This document shows positions 1 to 7,209 of a DNA stretch of 64,000 nucleotides, piece by piece. The stretch lies in assembly GCA_910575505.1 (NCBI GenBank), contig CAJTFK010000003.1:124001-188000 (forward strand). The letters run 5' to 3'. Numbering within the stretch: the stretch's first letter is position 1; each line of letters starts with the position of its first letter. The notes under the pieces were generated by a model. That model had not been told where the DNA came from, ran no database searches, and saw only the letters and a list, made by a program, of their open reading frames with translations. Both the position numbers and the translations under genes were made by a program. This stretch comes from Oscillospiraceae bacterium. GTDB taxonomy: Bacteria > Bacillota > Clostridia > Oscillospirales > Oscillospiraceae.

Positions 1-114
1 GTGGAGATCAAGCGGCAGATTCACGACCTGGACCCCGCCGCCTTCCTGATTGTCTGCGACGCCCACGAGGTCATGGGCCGGGGCTTCCGGCAGTACCGGA
101 AGGATGAAATCTGA
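1..114 (+). CDS. C-terminal fragment of YitT family membrane protein (DUF2179 domain)
   Basis: The window opens inside this gene; 37 codons and the TGA stop are visible. The readable end, with AFLIVCDAHEVMGRGF, matches the cytosolic C-terminal DUF2179 domain that closes YitT-type integral membrane proteins (family knowledge). The membrane part lies outside the window, so substrate and role cannot be judged. A 51-base gap with an AGAGGAG ribosome site separates it from the LUD gene, so the two may share a transcript. Confidence 0.7.
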   Translation: MEIKRQIHDLDPAAFLIVCDAHEVMGRGFRQYRKDEI

Positions 115-165
115 CCCGGCCGTCCCTGCCGCCTGGCACACAGCACAGAGAGGAGTACAGATGAT

Positions 166-762
166 ATGAAGCTGGAGACTGTCAAAAAAAATCTGGAGGA
201 CCGGGGCTATACCGTCCGGCTCTTCCCCACCGGCGCGGAGGCGGCGGACTATCTGGAAGACACCGTCGCAGGAAAGACCGTGGGCTTCGGCGGCTCCGTC
301 ACCCTGGACGCCCTGGGGCTTTACGAGCGTCTGGGGAAGCGCTGCAAAACCATTTGGCACTGGAAATGGGAGGACGCCTCCGCCGCCCGCCGGGAGGCCC
401 AGACCGCGGACATCTACCTGACTTCTGTCAACGCCCTGGCGGAAACGGGGGAGCTGGTGAACATCGACGGCGCTGGAAACCGGGTGGCCTCCACCCTGTT
501 CGGCCACGAGAAGGTCTATTTTGTCATCGGACGGAACAAGCTGGCCCCCACCGTAGACGCAGCGGTCTGGCGGGCCCGGAATATCGCCTCCCCCCGGAAT
601 GCCCGGAGGCTGGGCAGGAAAACCCCCTGCGCCGTCAAGGGGGACCGGTGCTATGACTGCAGGAGCCCGGAGCGCATCTGCCGGGGACTGGTGACCCTCT
701 GGGGGCCCATGATGGGCATGGAGGCCGAGGTGCTGCTGATTGATGAGGACCTGGGCATGTAA
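166..762 (+). CDS. LUD domain protein (LutC/YkgG-like, lactate-utilisation family)
   Basis: 198 residues, the size of a stand-alone LUD (DUF162) domain. It shows the glycine-rich GFGGSVTL loop near residues 40-47, a TSVNALAETGELVNIDG segment typical of the family (residues 86-102), and a Cys-rich tail (C-x2-C-x6-C, DRCYDCRSPERIC). Family members act with Fe-S proteins in lactate oxidation, but many stand-alone Clostridia copies have no known partner, and no lutA or lutB is visible here. The ATG follows AGAGGAG about 10 bases upstream. Family assignment is firm; the reaction is not known. Confidence 0.85.
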   Translation: MKLETVKKNLEDRGYTVRLFPTGAEAADYLEDTVAGKTVGFGGSVTLDALGLYERLGKRCKTIWHWKWEDASAARREAQTADIYLTSVNALAETGELVNIDGAGNRVASTLFGHEKVYFVIGRNKLAPTVDAAVWRARNIASPRNARRLGRKTPCAVKGDRCYDCRSPERICRGLVTLWGPMMGMEAEVLLIDEDLGM

Positions 763-817
763 TGCCCTTCGCCGGTCTGCCGGCATCTCATGGGAAACGG
801 GGAAAGGAGGTCCGCCG

Positions 818-1774
818 ATGCGGCCAACCATCTGCTGTATGCTGCTGGCTCTGTGTCTGCTGACGGGCTGTGCGCCGCTGCTGGAACGGACCTATTCCGT
901 ATCCGAGCCTCACAGCAGCAAGTTCTGGGAGAGCGAGGCCGCCGGCACCCTTCGTGCGGAAAACCACCAGGACATTGTCAACGACCTTCTGCTGCTCATC
1001 GGCCAGCACCGGGAGACCGCCACCCTGCGGCTCTATAACTTCGAGAGCGACCTGTCCGTGGCGGACACGCTGGAGCGGGCCGCCGCGGAGATACAGCAGG
1101 AAACCCCCATGGGGGCCTATGCCGTGGAGTATATCACGTCCTCCAGCCAGGCCCAGCGGGGCTATTATGAGGCGGCGGTCCGGATCAGCTACCGCCGCAG
1201 TCTGGAGCAGATTCAGTCCGTCGTGAACGCCACCAGCCCCGAAGCTCTGTACAGCCTTCTGGCCGCCGCCCTGGCCGATGGTCAGACAGAGCTGGCGGTG
1301 CGCATGGGCTATTGGGGAGAAGCTGGCCTGACTCGGCTGGAGGAATCCATGGCCCTTCTCCGCGAGGAGCAGGGTCTGACGGAGACGCCCGCCTGGGTGG
1401 TGAACTTCTACCCCAACGCGGAGGAACCGGGACTGGTGGAGTTCCTTCTGGACCCCCCGGAACTTCCGGAGGCAGAAACCCCGGAGAACAGCGAAAATCC
1501 GGAGGACGGACAGGAGCCTGGGGGCGGAAAAGAACCCGGGGGCGAAAAGGAACCCGGGGGCAAAAAGGAACCGGAGGGCGAAAAGGAACCGGAGGGTGAA
1601 AAGGAACCTGGGGGCGAAAAGGAGCCCGGGGGCGAAAAGGAACCGGAGGGTGAAAAGGAACCCGGGGGCGAAAAGGAGCCCGGGGGCGAAAAGGAACCGG
1701 AGGGCGAAAAGGAACCCGGGGACCGTCCCATGCCGTCAGATACCCCGGAGTCCGTGGGTCGATCAAAAATATGA
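818..1774 (+). CDS. Lipoprotein of unknown function with Glu/Lys/Pro/Gly repeat tail
   Basis: 318 residues. The start at 818 follows AAAGGAGG and gives a clean lipoprotein signal: MRPTICCMLLALCLLTGC, lipobox LLTGC with the acylated Cys at residue 18. Residues about 30-220 form a mixed globular domain of no recognised family. From about residue 235 the chain becomes a hydrophilic tail built of six-residue units EKEPGG and EKEPEG, probably an extended spacer. An in-frame ATG at 740 overlaps the previous gene and would bury the signal peptide, so it was not chosen. It may be surface exposed; function unknown. Confidence 0.75.
   Translation: MRPTICCMLLALCLLTGCAPLLERTYSVSEPHSSKFWESEAAGTLRAENHQDIVNDLLLLIGQHRETATLRLYNFESDLSVADTLERAAAEIQQETPMGAYAVEYITSSSQAQRGYYEAAVRISYRRSLEQIQSVVNATSPEALYSLLAAALADGQTELAVRMGYWGEAGLTRLEESMALLREEQGLTETPAWVVNFYPNAEEPGLVEFLLDPPELPEAETPENSENPEDGQEPGGGKEPGGEKEPGGKKEPEGEKEPEGEKEPGGEKEPGGEKEPEGEKEPGGEKEPGGEKEPEGEKEPGDRPMPSDTPESVGRSKI
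1519..1722 (+). repeat. In-frame 18-base tandem repeat encoding EKEP(G/E)G units
   Basis: About eleven copies of an 18-base unit, consensus GGCGAAAAGGAACCGGAG with GGG/GAG variation, lie inside the lipoprotein gene. Each copy adds exactly six residues, so copy-number change keeps the frame. The unit resembles hydrophilic low-complexity tails of surface proteins. Confidence 0.85.
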
Positions 1775-1793
1775 AAAAAATAGAGCAAACCCC

Positions 1794-1822
1794 TTGACAG
1801 GAAGGCGGAAGTCTGCTAAGAT
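1794..1822 (+). promoter_or_regulatory. Sigma-70-type promoter of tRNA-Gly
   Basis: TTGACA at 1794-1799, a 17-base spacer, and TAAGAT at 1817-1822. Transcription would begin about 7 bases before the mature tRNA 5' end at 1836. Confidence 0.75.
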
Positions 1823-1835
1823 ACTTCTTGTTCCC

Positions 1836-1911
1836 GCGGGCATAGCTCATCTGGTAGAGCGCCACCTTGCCAAGGTGGAGGTAGCGAGTTCGAGCCTCGT
1901 TGCCCGCTCCA
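1836..1911 (+). tRNA. tRNA-Gly (anticodon GCC)
   Basis: 76 bases with full cloverleaf: acceptor GCGGGCA pairs with TGCCCGC; D arm with AGCTCATCTGGTAGAGC; anticodon stem CCACC/GGTGG around loop TTGCCAA (anticodon GCC); T arm with GTTCGAGCC; encoded CCA at 1909-1911. It has its own promoter and is followed by a terminator, so it is a monocistronic tRNA gene. Confidence 0.97.
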
Positions 1912-1917
1912 GCTCAG

Positions 1918-1955
1918 AAAAAGCCCTAAGGCTATAAAAAGCCTTAGGGCTTTTT
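1918..1955 (+). terminator. Intrinsic terminator after tRNA-Gly
   Basis: Perfect 15-base arms AAAAAGCCCTAAGGC (1918-1932) and GCCTTAGGGCTTTTT (1941-1955) separated by 8 bases, with a T-run. It begins 7 bases after the tRNA CCA end. Confidence 0.95.
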
Positions 1956-2165
1956 CTTCGCTTCCCCACCGGAACCGCTTCGCTGGGTTCCGGCGGGGGA
2001 CCCCAAAATAATTCCCAACACCGTAACCTTTCCGGCCTTGCTGAAAACGGCACTCAGGCGGGATTTTTGCTTTCGCTTTCAGCCGCGGTCCGTTCAGGCT
2101 CGCGGCTGATTTTTTGCCTTGTCCCATTACCGCTTTTTATAAGCTTCTCCCGCTTCGCCGGACGC
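1956..2165. other. Intergenic stretch without a supported gene
   Basis: Contains one imperfect palindrome near 1972-2000 (CCGGAACC / GGTTCCGG) and short GC-rich dyads. Reading frames crossing it on either strand show no family similarity and run through the tRNA or its terminator. Nothing else supported. Confidence 0.5.
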
Positions 2166-2341
2166 AAAAACACCCCTCCTGACCGGCAATGTCATTAAGT
2201 CAAGACCGATTTCCAAACAATATCGCATCAAAATGTTCTTAGATTTTATCTAAATAAGAAGAATCCAGAACATTTCTGCACCCCATTATTTGGTAAATTT
2301 CCTCAACTTAATGACATTGTCCTGACCGGAGGGGTGTTTTT
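2166..2341 (-). terminator. Intrinsic terminator of the D-2-hydroxyacid dehydrogenase gene, split by an inserted element
   Basis: Outer arms AAAAACACCCCTCC (2166-2179) and GGAGGGGTGTTTTT (2328-2341) are perfectly complementary, and with the 5-base loop TGACC would form a classic bidirectional terminator just after the minus-strand gene ending at 2370. The loop is now occupied by a 133-bp insertion flanked by a duplicated TCCTGACCGG. What the interrupted hairpin still does is unknown; the insert is itself an inverted repeat, so the arms could still be brought together. Confidence 0.75.
2187..2319. mobile_element. MITE-like non-coding element with terminal inverted repeats and 10-bp target duplication
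   Basis: 133 bp, clearly AT-richer than its surroundings. Ends CAATGTCATTAAGT and ACTTAATGACATTG are exact inverted repeats of 14 bases. Inner arms continue imperfectly (ATTTCC..AAA with TTTGGTAAAT; AAATGTTCT with AGAACATTT), so the whole element folds on itself. It is flanked by the direct repeat TCCTGACCGG at 2177-2186 and 2320-2329, the signature of transposition. The duplication length and terminal sequence recall IS4/IS231-group elements, but no transposase is present, so a parent element elsewhere is inferred. Confidence 0.8.
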
Positions 2342-2369
2342 CGGCTTTTTCGTCCTGGCCTCTTTCCGC

Positions 2370-3338
2370 TTACGGGTTCACCACATGGATGGGCGCCCCC
2401 TCCAGGAAGGCTTTCACATTCTCCACGGTGCAGTCCATGATACGCTGGCGGCTCTCCCTTGCGCCCCAGGACATATGCGGCGTGATGATGCAGTTTTTGG
2501 CCTTCAGCAGGGGATTGTCTTCCCGAATGGGCTCGGTGGACACCACATCCAGAGCGGCGGCGGCCACCTTGCCGGAATTCAGGGCGTCGGCCAGGTCCTG
2601 CTCCACCACCATCTGCCCCCGGCTGTTGTTGATGATGATAACGCCGTCTTTCATTTTGGCTATGGTTTCCCGGTTGATGATACCGGTGTTAAAGGGGAGC
2701 AGGGGCATCTGGAGCCCCAGCACGTCAGACCGGGCAAACAGCTCGTCCAGCGTCACATACTCCACGCCCAGGGCATGACCGGCCTCGGTCTCCCTGGCGT
2801 CATAGGCGATGACCTGCATCCCCAGGGCTTTGGCAATTTCCGCGGTGTGAATGCCGATATTGCCGCAGCCCAGCAGGCCGTAGGTCTTCCCCGCCAGCTC
2901 GATCAGGGGGTAATCCCAGTAGCACCAGTCTTCATGATTCTGCCACTTTCCGTCATAGACCGTCCGGCTGTGGTGGCCGATGTGGTGGCAGACCTCCAGC
3001 AGCAGGGCAATGGCAAACTGGCTGACGGACCGGGTGCCGTACACCGGCACGTTGCAGACGGGAATCCCCCGTTCCCGGGCGCAGGCGCAGTCCACGACGT
3101 TATATCCGGTGGCCAGCACGGCAATCAGTCTGACCCCGGGACACCGCTCCAGAACGGCACGGCTGACAGGGGTCTTGTTGGTGACGATAATTTCCGCGTT
3201 TCCAATGTGGGAGACAATCTCCTCCTCATCGGTGAGGCTGGTGCGGTCATAGACCGTCAGCTCTCCCAGCGCCTCCAGCCCCGCCCAGCTGAGGTCCCCG
3301 GGGTTTTCGGTGTATCCGTCCAGAACAGTGATGCGCAT
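2370..3338 (-). CDS. D-2-hydroxyacid dehydrogenase (NAD-dependent, glycerate-dehydrogenase-like)
   Basis: 322 residues, normal length. The Rossmann motif GLLGCGNIGIHTAEIAKALG sits near 150-170, the catalytic Arg in NNSRGQMV, the Glu in VSTEP and the His in TPHMSWG, i.e. the Arg/Glu/His set of the family. Members reduce 2-keto acids such as hydroxypyruvate, pyruvate or phenylpyruvate to D-hydroxy acids with NAD(P)H; the substrate here cannot be told. Monocistronic: a dispersed repeat lies upstream and an element-disrupted terminator downstream. Confidence 0.9.
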   Translation of the reverse strand: MRITVLDGYTENPGDLSWAGLEALGELTVYDRTSLTDEEEIVSHIGNAEIIVTNKTPVSRAVLERCPGVRLIAVLATGYNVVDCACARERGIPVCNVPVYGTRSVSQFAIALLLEVCHHIGHHSRTVYDGKWQNHEDWCYWDYPLIELAGKTYGLLGCGNIGIHTAEIAKALGMQVIAYDARETEAGHALGVEYVTLDELFARSDVLGLQMPLLPFNTGIINRETIAKMKDGVIIINNSRGQMVVEQDLADALNSGKVAAAALDVVSTEPIREDNPLLKAKNCIITPHMSWGARESRQRIMDCTVENVKAFLEGAPIHVVNP

Positions 3339-3385
3339 ACCATATTCCTCCAGTCATCGGACCCGCCCTGCGGGCCTCTTCAGAA

Positions 3386-3574
3386 TATAGTGAACAAAGT
3401 CGAAGCACTGCAAATTGCACTTTTTCAACCAGCGGACAAAGGTCCGCCGGCGTGTGAAACACGCTTTGTTCTCTATGAAGTCCAAACCGCGGCCACAAAT
3501 ACGGCCGTCTGCGGCGGCGTTTCGCCCCGGAGCTGAAAGGAATCTGTTGATTCTTTTCAACTTGTTTGACTATA
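3386..3574. mobile_element. MITE-like dispersed element, family 1, copy 1
   Basis: 189 bp bounded by TATAGTGAACAAAGT and, inverted, TATAGTCAAACAAGT (at 3560-3574). It is the near reverse complement of a second copy at 9939-10128, including shared blocks GCAAATTGCAC, CAACCAGCGG, GTGTGAAACACGCTT, CTCTATGAAGTC and TGATTCTTTTCAACTTG. Several internal hairpins are visible. TA at the outer ends fits TA-targeting (IS630/Tc1-like) insertion, which is inference. It lies just upstream of the D-2-hydroxyacid dehydrogenase gene. Confidence 0.8.
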
Positions 3575-3808
3575 ACACCAGTTTAACAAAACCTGCTCCG
3601 CTTGTCATCCCCTCCGGCGGGATTTTACGATACTTTTTTGGATTTTTCGAAGCCTCTCGAAGCCCTTCGGAGCTTCTTGGAGCCTGCCGGATTCTCTCCG
3701 CCGGGACGGAGGAGAGGCTAAAAAGGACGCTTTTGCCGAACGAAGAAAGAGACGGCCTCCCGTCTCCTTCCCCGCCCGCAAGGGGCTTTTTCCATTTCAG
3801 GATCTTCC
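3575..3808. other. Intergenic stretch between element and zinc-ribbon gene
   Basis: No supported gene. An open minus frame covering this part runs into the zinc-ribbon gene in the wrong frame. The short repeated motif CGAAGCC/CGGAGC occurs around 3649-3680, and a GC-rich run with CGCCCGCAAGGGGCTTTTT near 3770-3791 could help termination of the zinc-ribbon gene, but no clean hairpin could be drawn. Confidence 0.4.
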
Positions 3809-4102
3809 TCAGATGGCGGAAAACAGCAGCGCCGCGCTGCACCCGTACATCAGAACGGTAAATGCAATGCCGGCAATGAAGCCGATCAGAGCCCATTTCC
3901 CCAGAGCGGACGCCTTTCTGGGGGTTTTGTCCCGGAACACCAGATACAGGATCAGTCCCACCAGGGGGAAGAAGAAGCTCAGTATATTCAGTCCCGTGCT
4001 GGGAATGTCCACACTGTCCCCGCCCTGCACCGCGCAGCCGCAGTGGGGGCAGACCACCGCCTGATCCGAAACCTCTTTCCCGCAATTTGAGCAAAATTTC
4101 AT
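3809..4102 (-). CDS. Small zinc-ribbon membrane protein
   Basis: 97 residues. The N-terminus CSNCGKEVSDQAVVCPHC carries a C4-x2-C7 / C18-x2-C21 zinc ribbon. Residues about 38-58 and 70-95 are hydrophobic and probably two membrane helices separated by a basic loop (RDKTPRKAS). Such proteins are widespread in Firmicutes with no settled function. The start follows AAGGAGACACAGTT. It is divergent from an XRE regulator whose intergenic region carries a dyad that could control both genes. Confidence 0.8.
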   Translation of the reverse strand: MKFCSNCGKEVSDQAVVCPHCGCAVQGGDSVDIPSTGLNILSFFFPLVGLILYLVFRDKTPRKASALGKWALIGFIAGIAFTVLMYGCSAALLFSAI

Positions 4103-4202
4103 AACTGTGTCTCCTTTTTCTGTCTGTCGTTTCCTGCCGCCGATCCCGGCGGCAGTTCAAGTATAATAGAAATCACCCGGCTTGTCAATTATAAACACCA
4201 TT

Positions 4203-4220
4203 ATGATAATGTAATATCAT
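4203..4220. promoter_or_regulatory. Candidate operator between zinc-ribbon and XRE genes
   Basis: Perfect dyad ATGATA-6-TATCAT inside a short AT-rich stretch between two divergent genes, 37 bases before the XRE start. Autoregulation by the XRE protein is inferred from position and symmetry only. Confidence 0.4.
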
Positions 4221-4257
4221 TTTGATGTTTTAAAATACAGGCAGCGGAGGTGATGGA

Positions 4258-4554
4258 ATGGTTGCCGCGAGAATCAAGCTGCTTCGGGATCAGCGGGGCA
4301 TGACGCAGACAGAGCTGGCGAAGCGGCTGGGAATTACACGCTCCAGCGTCAACGCCTGGGAGATGGGCATTTCCGTTCCCTCTACCCAGTATATTGTCGA
4401 GCTGGCCAGACTTTTCAAGGTATCCACGGACTATCTGCTGGGGGTTGCCTCCTCGGCCACGGTAAACGTCTCCGGCCTTACGGAGAAGGACATTCAGCTG
4501 GTCTGCGCTCTGGTGGAGCATCTGCGGGAGAAGGGGAAGCATCCACAGTCATGA
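4258..4554 (+). CDS. XRE family helix-turn-helix regulator
   Basis: 98 residues. Residues about 5-60 form the HTH_3 (Cro/C1-type) domain: RIKLLRDQRGMTQTELAKRL, then GITRSSVNAWEMGISVPS and LARLFKVSTDYLLG. The remaining 35 residues form a short acidic then basic tail rather than a sensor domain. The start follows GGAGGTGATGGA. Divergent from the zinc-ribbon gene; target genes unknown. Confidence 0.9.
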   Translation: MVAARIKLLRDQRGMTQTELAKRLGITRSSVNAWEMGISVPSTQYIVELARLFKVSTDYLLGVASSATVNVSGLTEKDIQLVCALVEHLREKGKHPQS

Positions 4555-4592
4555 AAACATGAGGGCATAAAGACAAAAAGACGCAAAAACGC

Positions 4593-4632
4593 AAAAAGGT
4601 CGCCGGGAGTCTGTCGGACTCCCGGCGGCCTT
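4593..4632 (-). terminator. Intrinsic terminator of the FMN dehydrogenase operon
   Basis: 16-bp stem (4596-4611 with 4617-4632, one G-U pair) and 5-base loop, followed on the minus strand by a T-run (AAAAA at 4593-4597 on plus). It could also stop readthrough from the XRE gene. Confidence 0.85.
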
Positions 4633-4649
4633 CCGCGTTCTGTCAGCGC

Positions 4650-5672
4650 TCAATATCCGTAAATCATATCCCGCCGGATTTCCCTCAGCGAGTGGGCCCC
4701 GCACATGGCCATGGTATCCGCCAGCTCGGCCTTCAGCTTGTCCGCGTACACCTTCACGGCCTCGGCGCCGCCGCCGTAGACCATGGTGACGAAGGGCCGG
4801 CCAATCAGCACGCCGTCGGCCCCCAGGGCCAGAGCCTTGAACACGTCCATGCCGGTCCGGACGCCGCCGTCCACCAGAATGGTCATTCTGCCGCCCACGG
4901 CGTCGGCAATGCCGGGCAGGACCTCGGCGGTGGAGGGGCACTGATCCAGCACCCGGCCGCCGTGGTTGCTGACCACGATGCCGCTGGCCCCGGCCTCAAG
5001 GGCCTTTTCCGCCCCCCGGACAGTCATGATTCCCTTGAGGATAAAGGGAATTCCCTCCATCATGTCCACAATCTCACGCAGCTCCTCCACGGTCTTGCTG
5101 CCGGCAGGGGGATGGAGGTTTTTCAGAAAGGGCAGGCCCGCCGCATCAATGTCCATGGCAATGGCGGCAGGCCTGGCCGCCTTCACCAGTGCCAGCTTTT
5201 CCCGGATGGTCTCGATGTTCCAGGGCTTGATGGTGGGCACGCCCCGGCCCCTACAGGCGGTCAGGGCCTTGGCGGCGGCCTCCATGACGGCGGGGTTGGT
5301 GCCGTCGCCGGTGAAGGCCAGCGTCCCCGCCTCTGCGCAGGCGGCCACCAGAATGTCGTTATAAGCCAGATCGTCGTATTTGTCGCCGTAGTGGAGCTTC
5401 ATGGCCCCGATGGGCGCGGCGAACACAGGCAGGTCCATCCTCTGGCCGAAGAAGTCAAAGGCGGTGTCCACCGGCCCGTTTTCGCAGATGGTGTCCATGT
5501 TGACGCAGAGCTCCTGCCACTTCTGGTAGTTGCGGATGAAGCCGGTGCCGATGCCCTTGGCCCCGGGACCGGGAACCGTGTTCCGGCAGCCCAGGCCGTT
5601 GCAGGTGGGGCAGGCCTTGCAGTAGGGGCCCACACAGCCCCGGGCCTGTTCCAGAATTTCCTGATAGGTCAT
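4650..5672 (-). CDS. FMN-dependent alpha-hydroxy-acid dehydrogenase with N-terminal cysteine cluster
   Basis: 340 residues. The C-terminal half has the FMN/substrate signature of the lactate-oxidase/glycolate-oxidase TIM barrel: VSNHGGRVLD with the catalytic His, DGGVRTGMDVFKALALGADG and IGRPF. The N-terminus carries five cysteines (C13, C18, C21, C24, C29), which suggests a bound metal or Fe-S cluster not present in classic oxidases. Last gene of a three-gene minus operon (MBL, HAD, this gene). In an anaerobe it is more likely a dehydrogenase than an H2O2-forming oxidase (inference). Substrate unknown. Confidence 0.85.
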   Translation of the reverse strand: MTYQEILEQARGCVGPYCKACPTCNGLGCRNTVPGPGAKGIGTGFIRNYQKWQELCVNMDTICENGPVDTAFDFFGQRMDLPVFAAPIGAMKLHYGDKYDDLAYNDILVAACAEAGTLAFTGDGTNPAVMEAAAKALTACRGRGVPTIKPWNIETIREKLALVKAARPAAIAMDIDAAGLPFLKNLHPPAGSKTVEELREIVDMMEGIPFILKGIMTVRGAEKALEAGASGIVVSNHGGRVLDQCPSTAEVLPGIADAVGGRMTILVDGGVRTGMDVFKALALGADGVLIGRPFVTMVYGGGAEAVKVYADKLKAELADTMAMCGAHSLREIRRDMIYGY

Positions 5673-5711
5673 GATGATTTCCTCCGTTTCCGTCTTTATG
5701 TGAATAGGTCC

Positions 5712-6368
5712 TCAGTGACTGAGAATAAACGCCTCCAGCTCCTCCACGGTCTCTGCCACCGCGATAGCGCCGGCATCCTCCAGCTCCCCCGGCGGCGCAT
5801 AGCCGAAGAACCGCACGCCCACGCAGTCCACGCCGCATTCCCGGGCCCCCAGCACGTCAAACTTCCGGTCTCCCACCATCAGAACGGCAGGCCGGTCCGC
5901 CTCCGTCAGATCCAGCTGGGCCATGGCCTCCCGGATGACGTCGGCCTTGCTCCGGTCACCCAGGGGAGGACTGCCCACAATGGCGGACAGGTGGGGCGTG
6001 AAGCCGAAGCGCTTACAGATGGAGACGCAAAGCTCCTCGGGCTTGGAAGAGGCCAGGGCCAGCACATAGCCCTTCCCCTTCAGCCGGGCCAGCAGCTCCG
6101 CCGCCCCCGGCGCAGCCCGGTTCTCAAACTGGCCTACCGGCAGATAGCGCTCCCGGAACACGGCCACGGCCTCCACAGCCCGCTCCGGGGAAAAGCCGCA
6201 GAACCTTTCAAAAGAATCCTGCAGGGGCGGGCCGATGAACAGCTGAAGAATTTCCTCCTCCGGAACCGGCGCGTCCATGCTCCGGAGGGTCCAGCGGACA
6301 CTGTTGACAATGCCCTCCTTGGAATCCGTCAGGGTGCCGTCCAGGTCGAACAGTATGTATCGGTACAT
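5712..6368 (-). CDS. HAD-IA family phosphatase (phosphoglycolate-phosphatase-like)
   Basis: 218 residues. Motif I FDLDGTLTDS with both nucleophile Asp residues is at residues 7-16, motif II around LASSKPEE, and motif IV MVGDRKFDVLGA. The segment between about 20 and 85 is the helical C1 cap. Family members hydrolyse small phosphate esters such as phosphoglycolate or hexose phosphates; specificity is not readable. The start lies 1 base after the stop of the MBL gene, so the two are translationally coupled. Confidence 0.88.
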   Translation of the reverse strand: MYRYILFDLDGTLTDSKEGIVNSVRWTLRSMDAPVPEEEILQLFIGPPLQDSFERFCGFSPERAVEAVAVFRERYLPVGQFENRAAPGAAELLARLKGKGYVLALASSKPEELCVSICKRFGFTPHLSAIVGSPPLGDRSKADVIREAMAQLDLTEADRPAVLMVGDRKFDVLGARECGVDCVGVRFFGYAPPGELEDAGAIAVAETVEELEAFILSH

Positions 6369-6369
6369 C

Positions 6370-7104
6370 TCAGCCCTCCTCGGAAAAGCGCGGGACCAGC
6401 ACGCCGGAACAGCCGCCGGTTATCTCGCAGAGAGGCCCGCCGAGCCGCTGGACCTGTTCCTTGGGCCACAGCTCCAAAAATTCCTCCACGCCGCCCACAT
6501 TGGGCAGGCCATAGGGGGCGTGGCGGTAGTGCATGGGGACGACGCACCTGGGTCTCAGGGCCTCACAGACGGCCCTGGCCCCCGCCGCGTCCACGGTATA
6601 GGTGCCGCCTACGGGAATGAGGACGGCGTCCAGAGGGCCGATCTCCGCAATCTGCTCCGGCGAAAGCTGGCAGCCCAGGTCTCCCAGGTGGGCCACGGTG
6701 ACGCCCCCCGCCGAGAGGATATGGACGGTGTTGCTTCCCCGGAGGGCTCCGCCCTGATCGTCGTGGAAGGTCTCCACGGTGCGGATGGAGAAGGGGCAGG
6801 GGGCCTCCGGCAAAAGCGCCGTCAGCTCCACGGCGCTGTGGTCAAAGTGGCCGTGGCTGCACAGGACCCTGTTGACATAGATTTTTTCCTCCCCAGGGGT
6901 GACCGGCCCGTCTGTATACTCTATATGCATCCGGACAGGGAGCCGGATCCTCACGCCCCCTTCCTTCATCCCGGGATTCGCGGCCCGGACGGCAGTCTCA
7001 TACAGGGGCGGATAGCCCTCCACGCCGGTGTAGGGGTCCAGCAGAATGGTATAGCCGTCCTGCTCCACCAGAAAGCAGGCGTGGCCCAGCCAGAACAGTT
7101 TCAT
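6370..7104 (-). CDS. MBL-fold metal-dependent hydrolase (UlaG-like)
   Basis: 244 residues. The metallo-beta-lactamase core is complete: N-terminal LGHACFLVE, the metal motif HGHFDHS, the bridging Asp in HLGDLG, and a C-terminal PMHYRHAPYG His. This arrangement is that of the UlaG/L-ascorbate-6-phosphate-lactonase-like group, which covers many hydrolases of unknown substrate. First gene of the operon continuing into HAD phosphatase and FMN dehydrogenase. Confidence 0.85.
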   Translation of the reverse strand: MKLFWLGHACFLVEQDGYTILLDPYTGVEGYPPLYETAVRAANPGMKEGGVRIRLPVRMHIEYTDGPVTPGEEKIYVNRVLCSHGHFDHSAVELTALLPEAPCPFSIRTVETFHDDQGGALRGSNTVHILSAGGVTVAHLGDLGCQLSPEQIAEIGPLDAVLIPVGGTYTVDAAGARAVCEALRPRCVVPMHYRHAPYGLPNVGGVEEFLELWPKEQVQRLGGPLCEITGGCSGVLVPRFSEEG

Positions 7105-7174
7105 AACGGCGTCCTCCTATTCTAAATGATGAAATATACGGCGCTTTGCCGCCGGCTTCTTCCGGCAGGGCGGC

Positions 7175-7202
7175 AAAAGGGGCGGACCGCGGTCCGCCCC
7201 TT
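7175..7202 (-). terminator. Intrinsic terminator of the DUF4349 gene
   Basis: Near-perfect palindrome AAGGGGCGGACC-GC-centred-GGTCCGCCCCTT with a T-run on the minus strand (AAAA at 7175-7178 on plus), 8 bases after the stop of the DUF4349 gene. Confidence 0.85.
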
Positions 7203-7209
7203 CAGTATA

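Noticed and set aside
1519-1722. Regular repeats resembling a CRISPR array
   Set aside because: The 18-base units are directly adjacent, have no spacers and are in frame within a lipoprotein gene.
1847-2127. Minus-strand frames across the tRNA-Gly, ending in ATRLELATSTLARW-type sequence
   Set aside because: This is the antisense of the tRNA and its terminator, a known artefact of gene calling, with no ribosome site.
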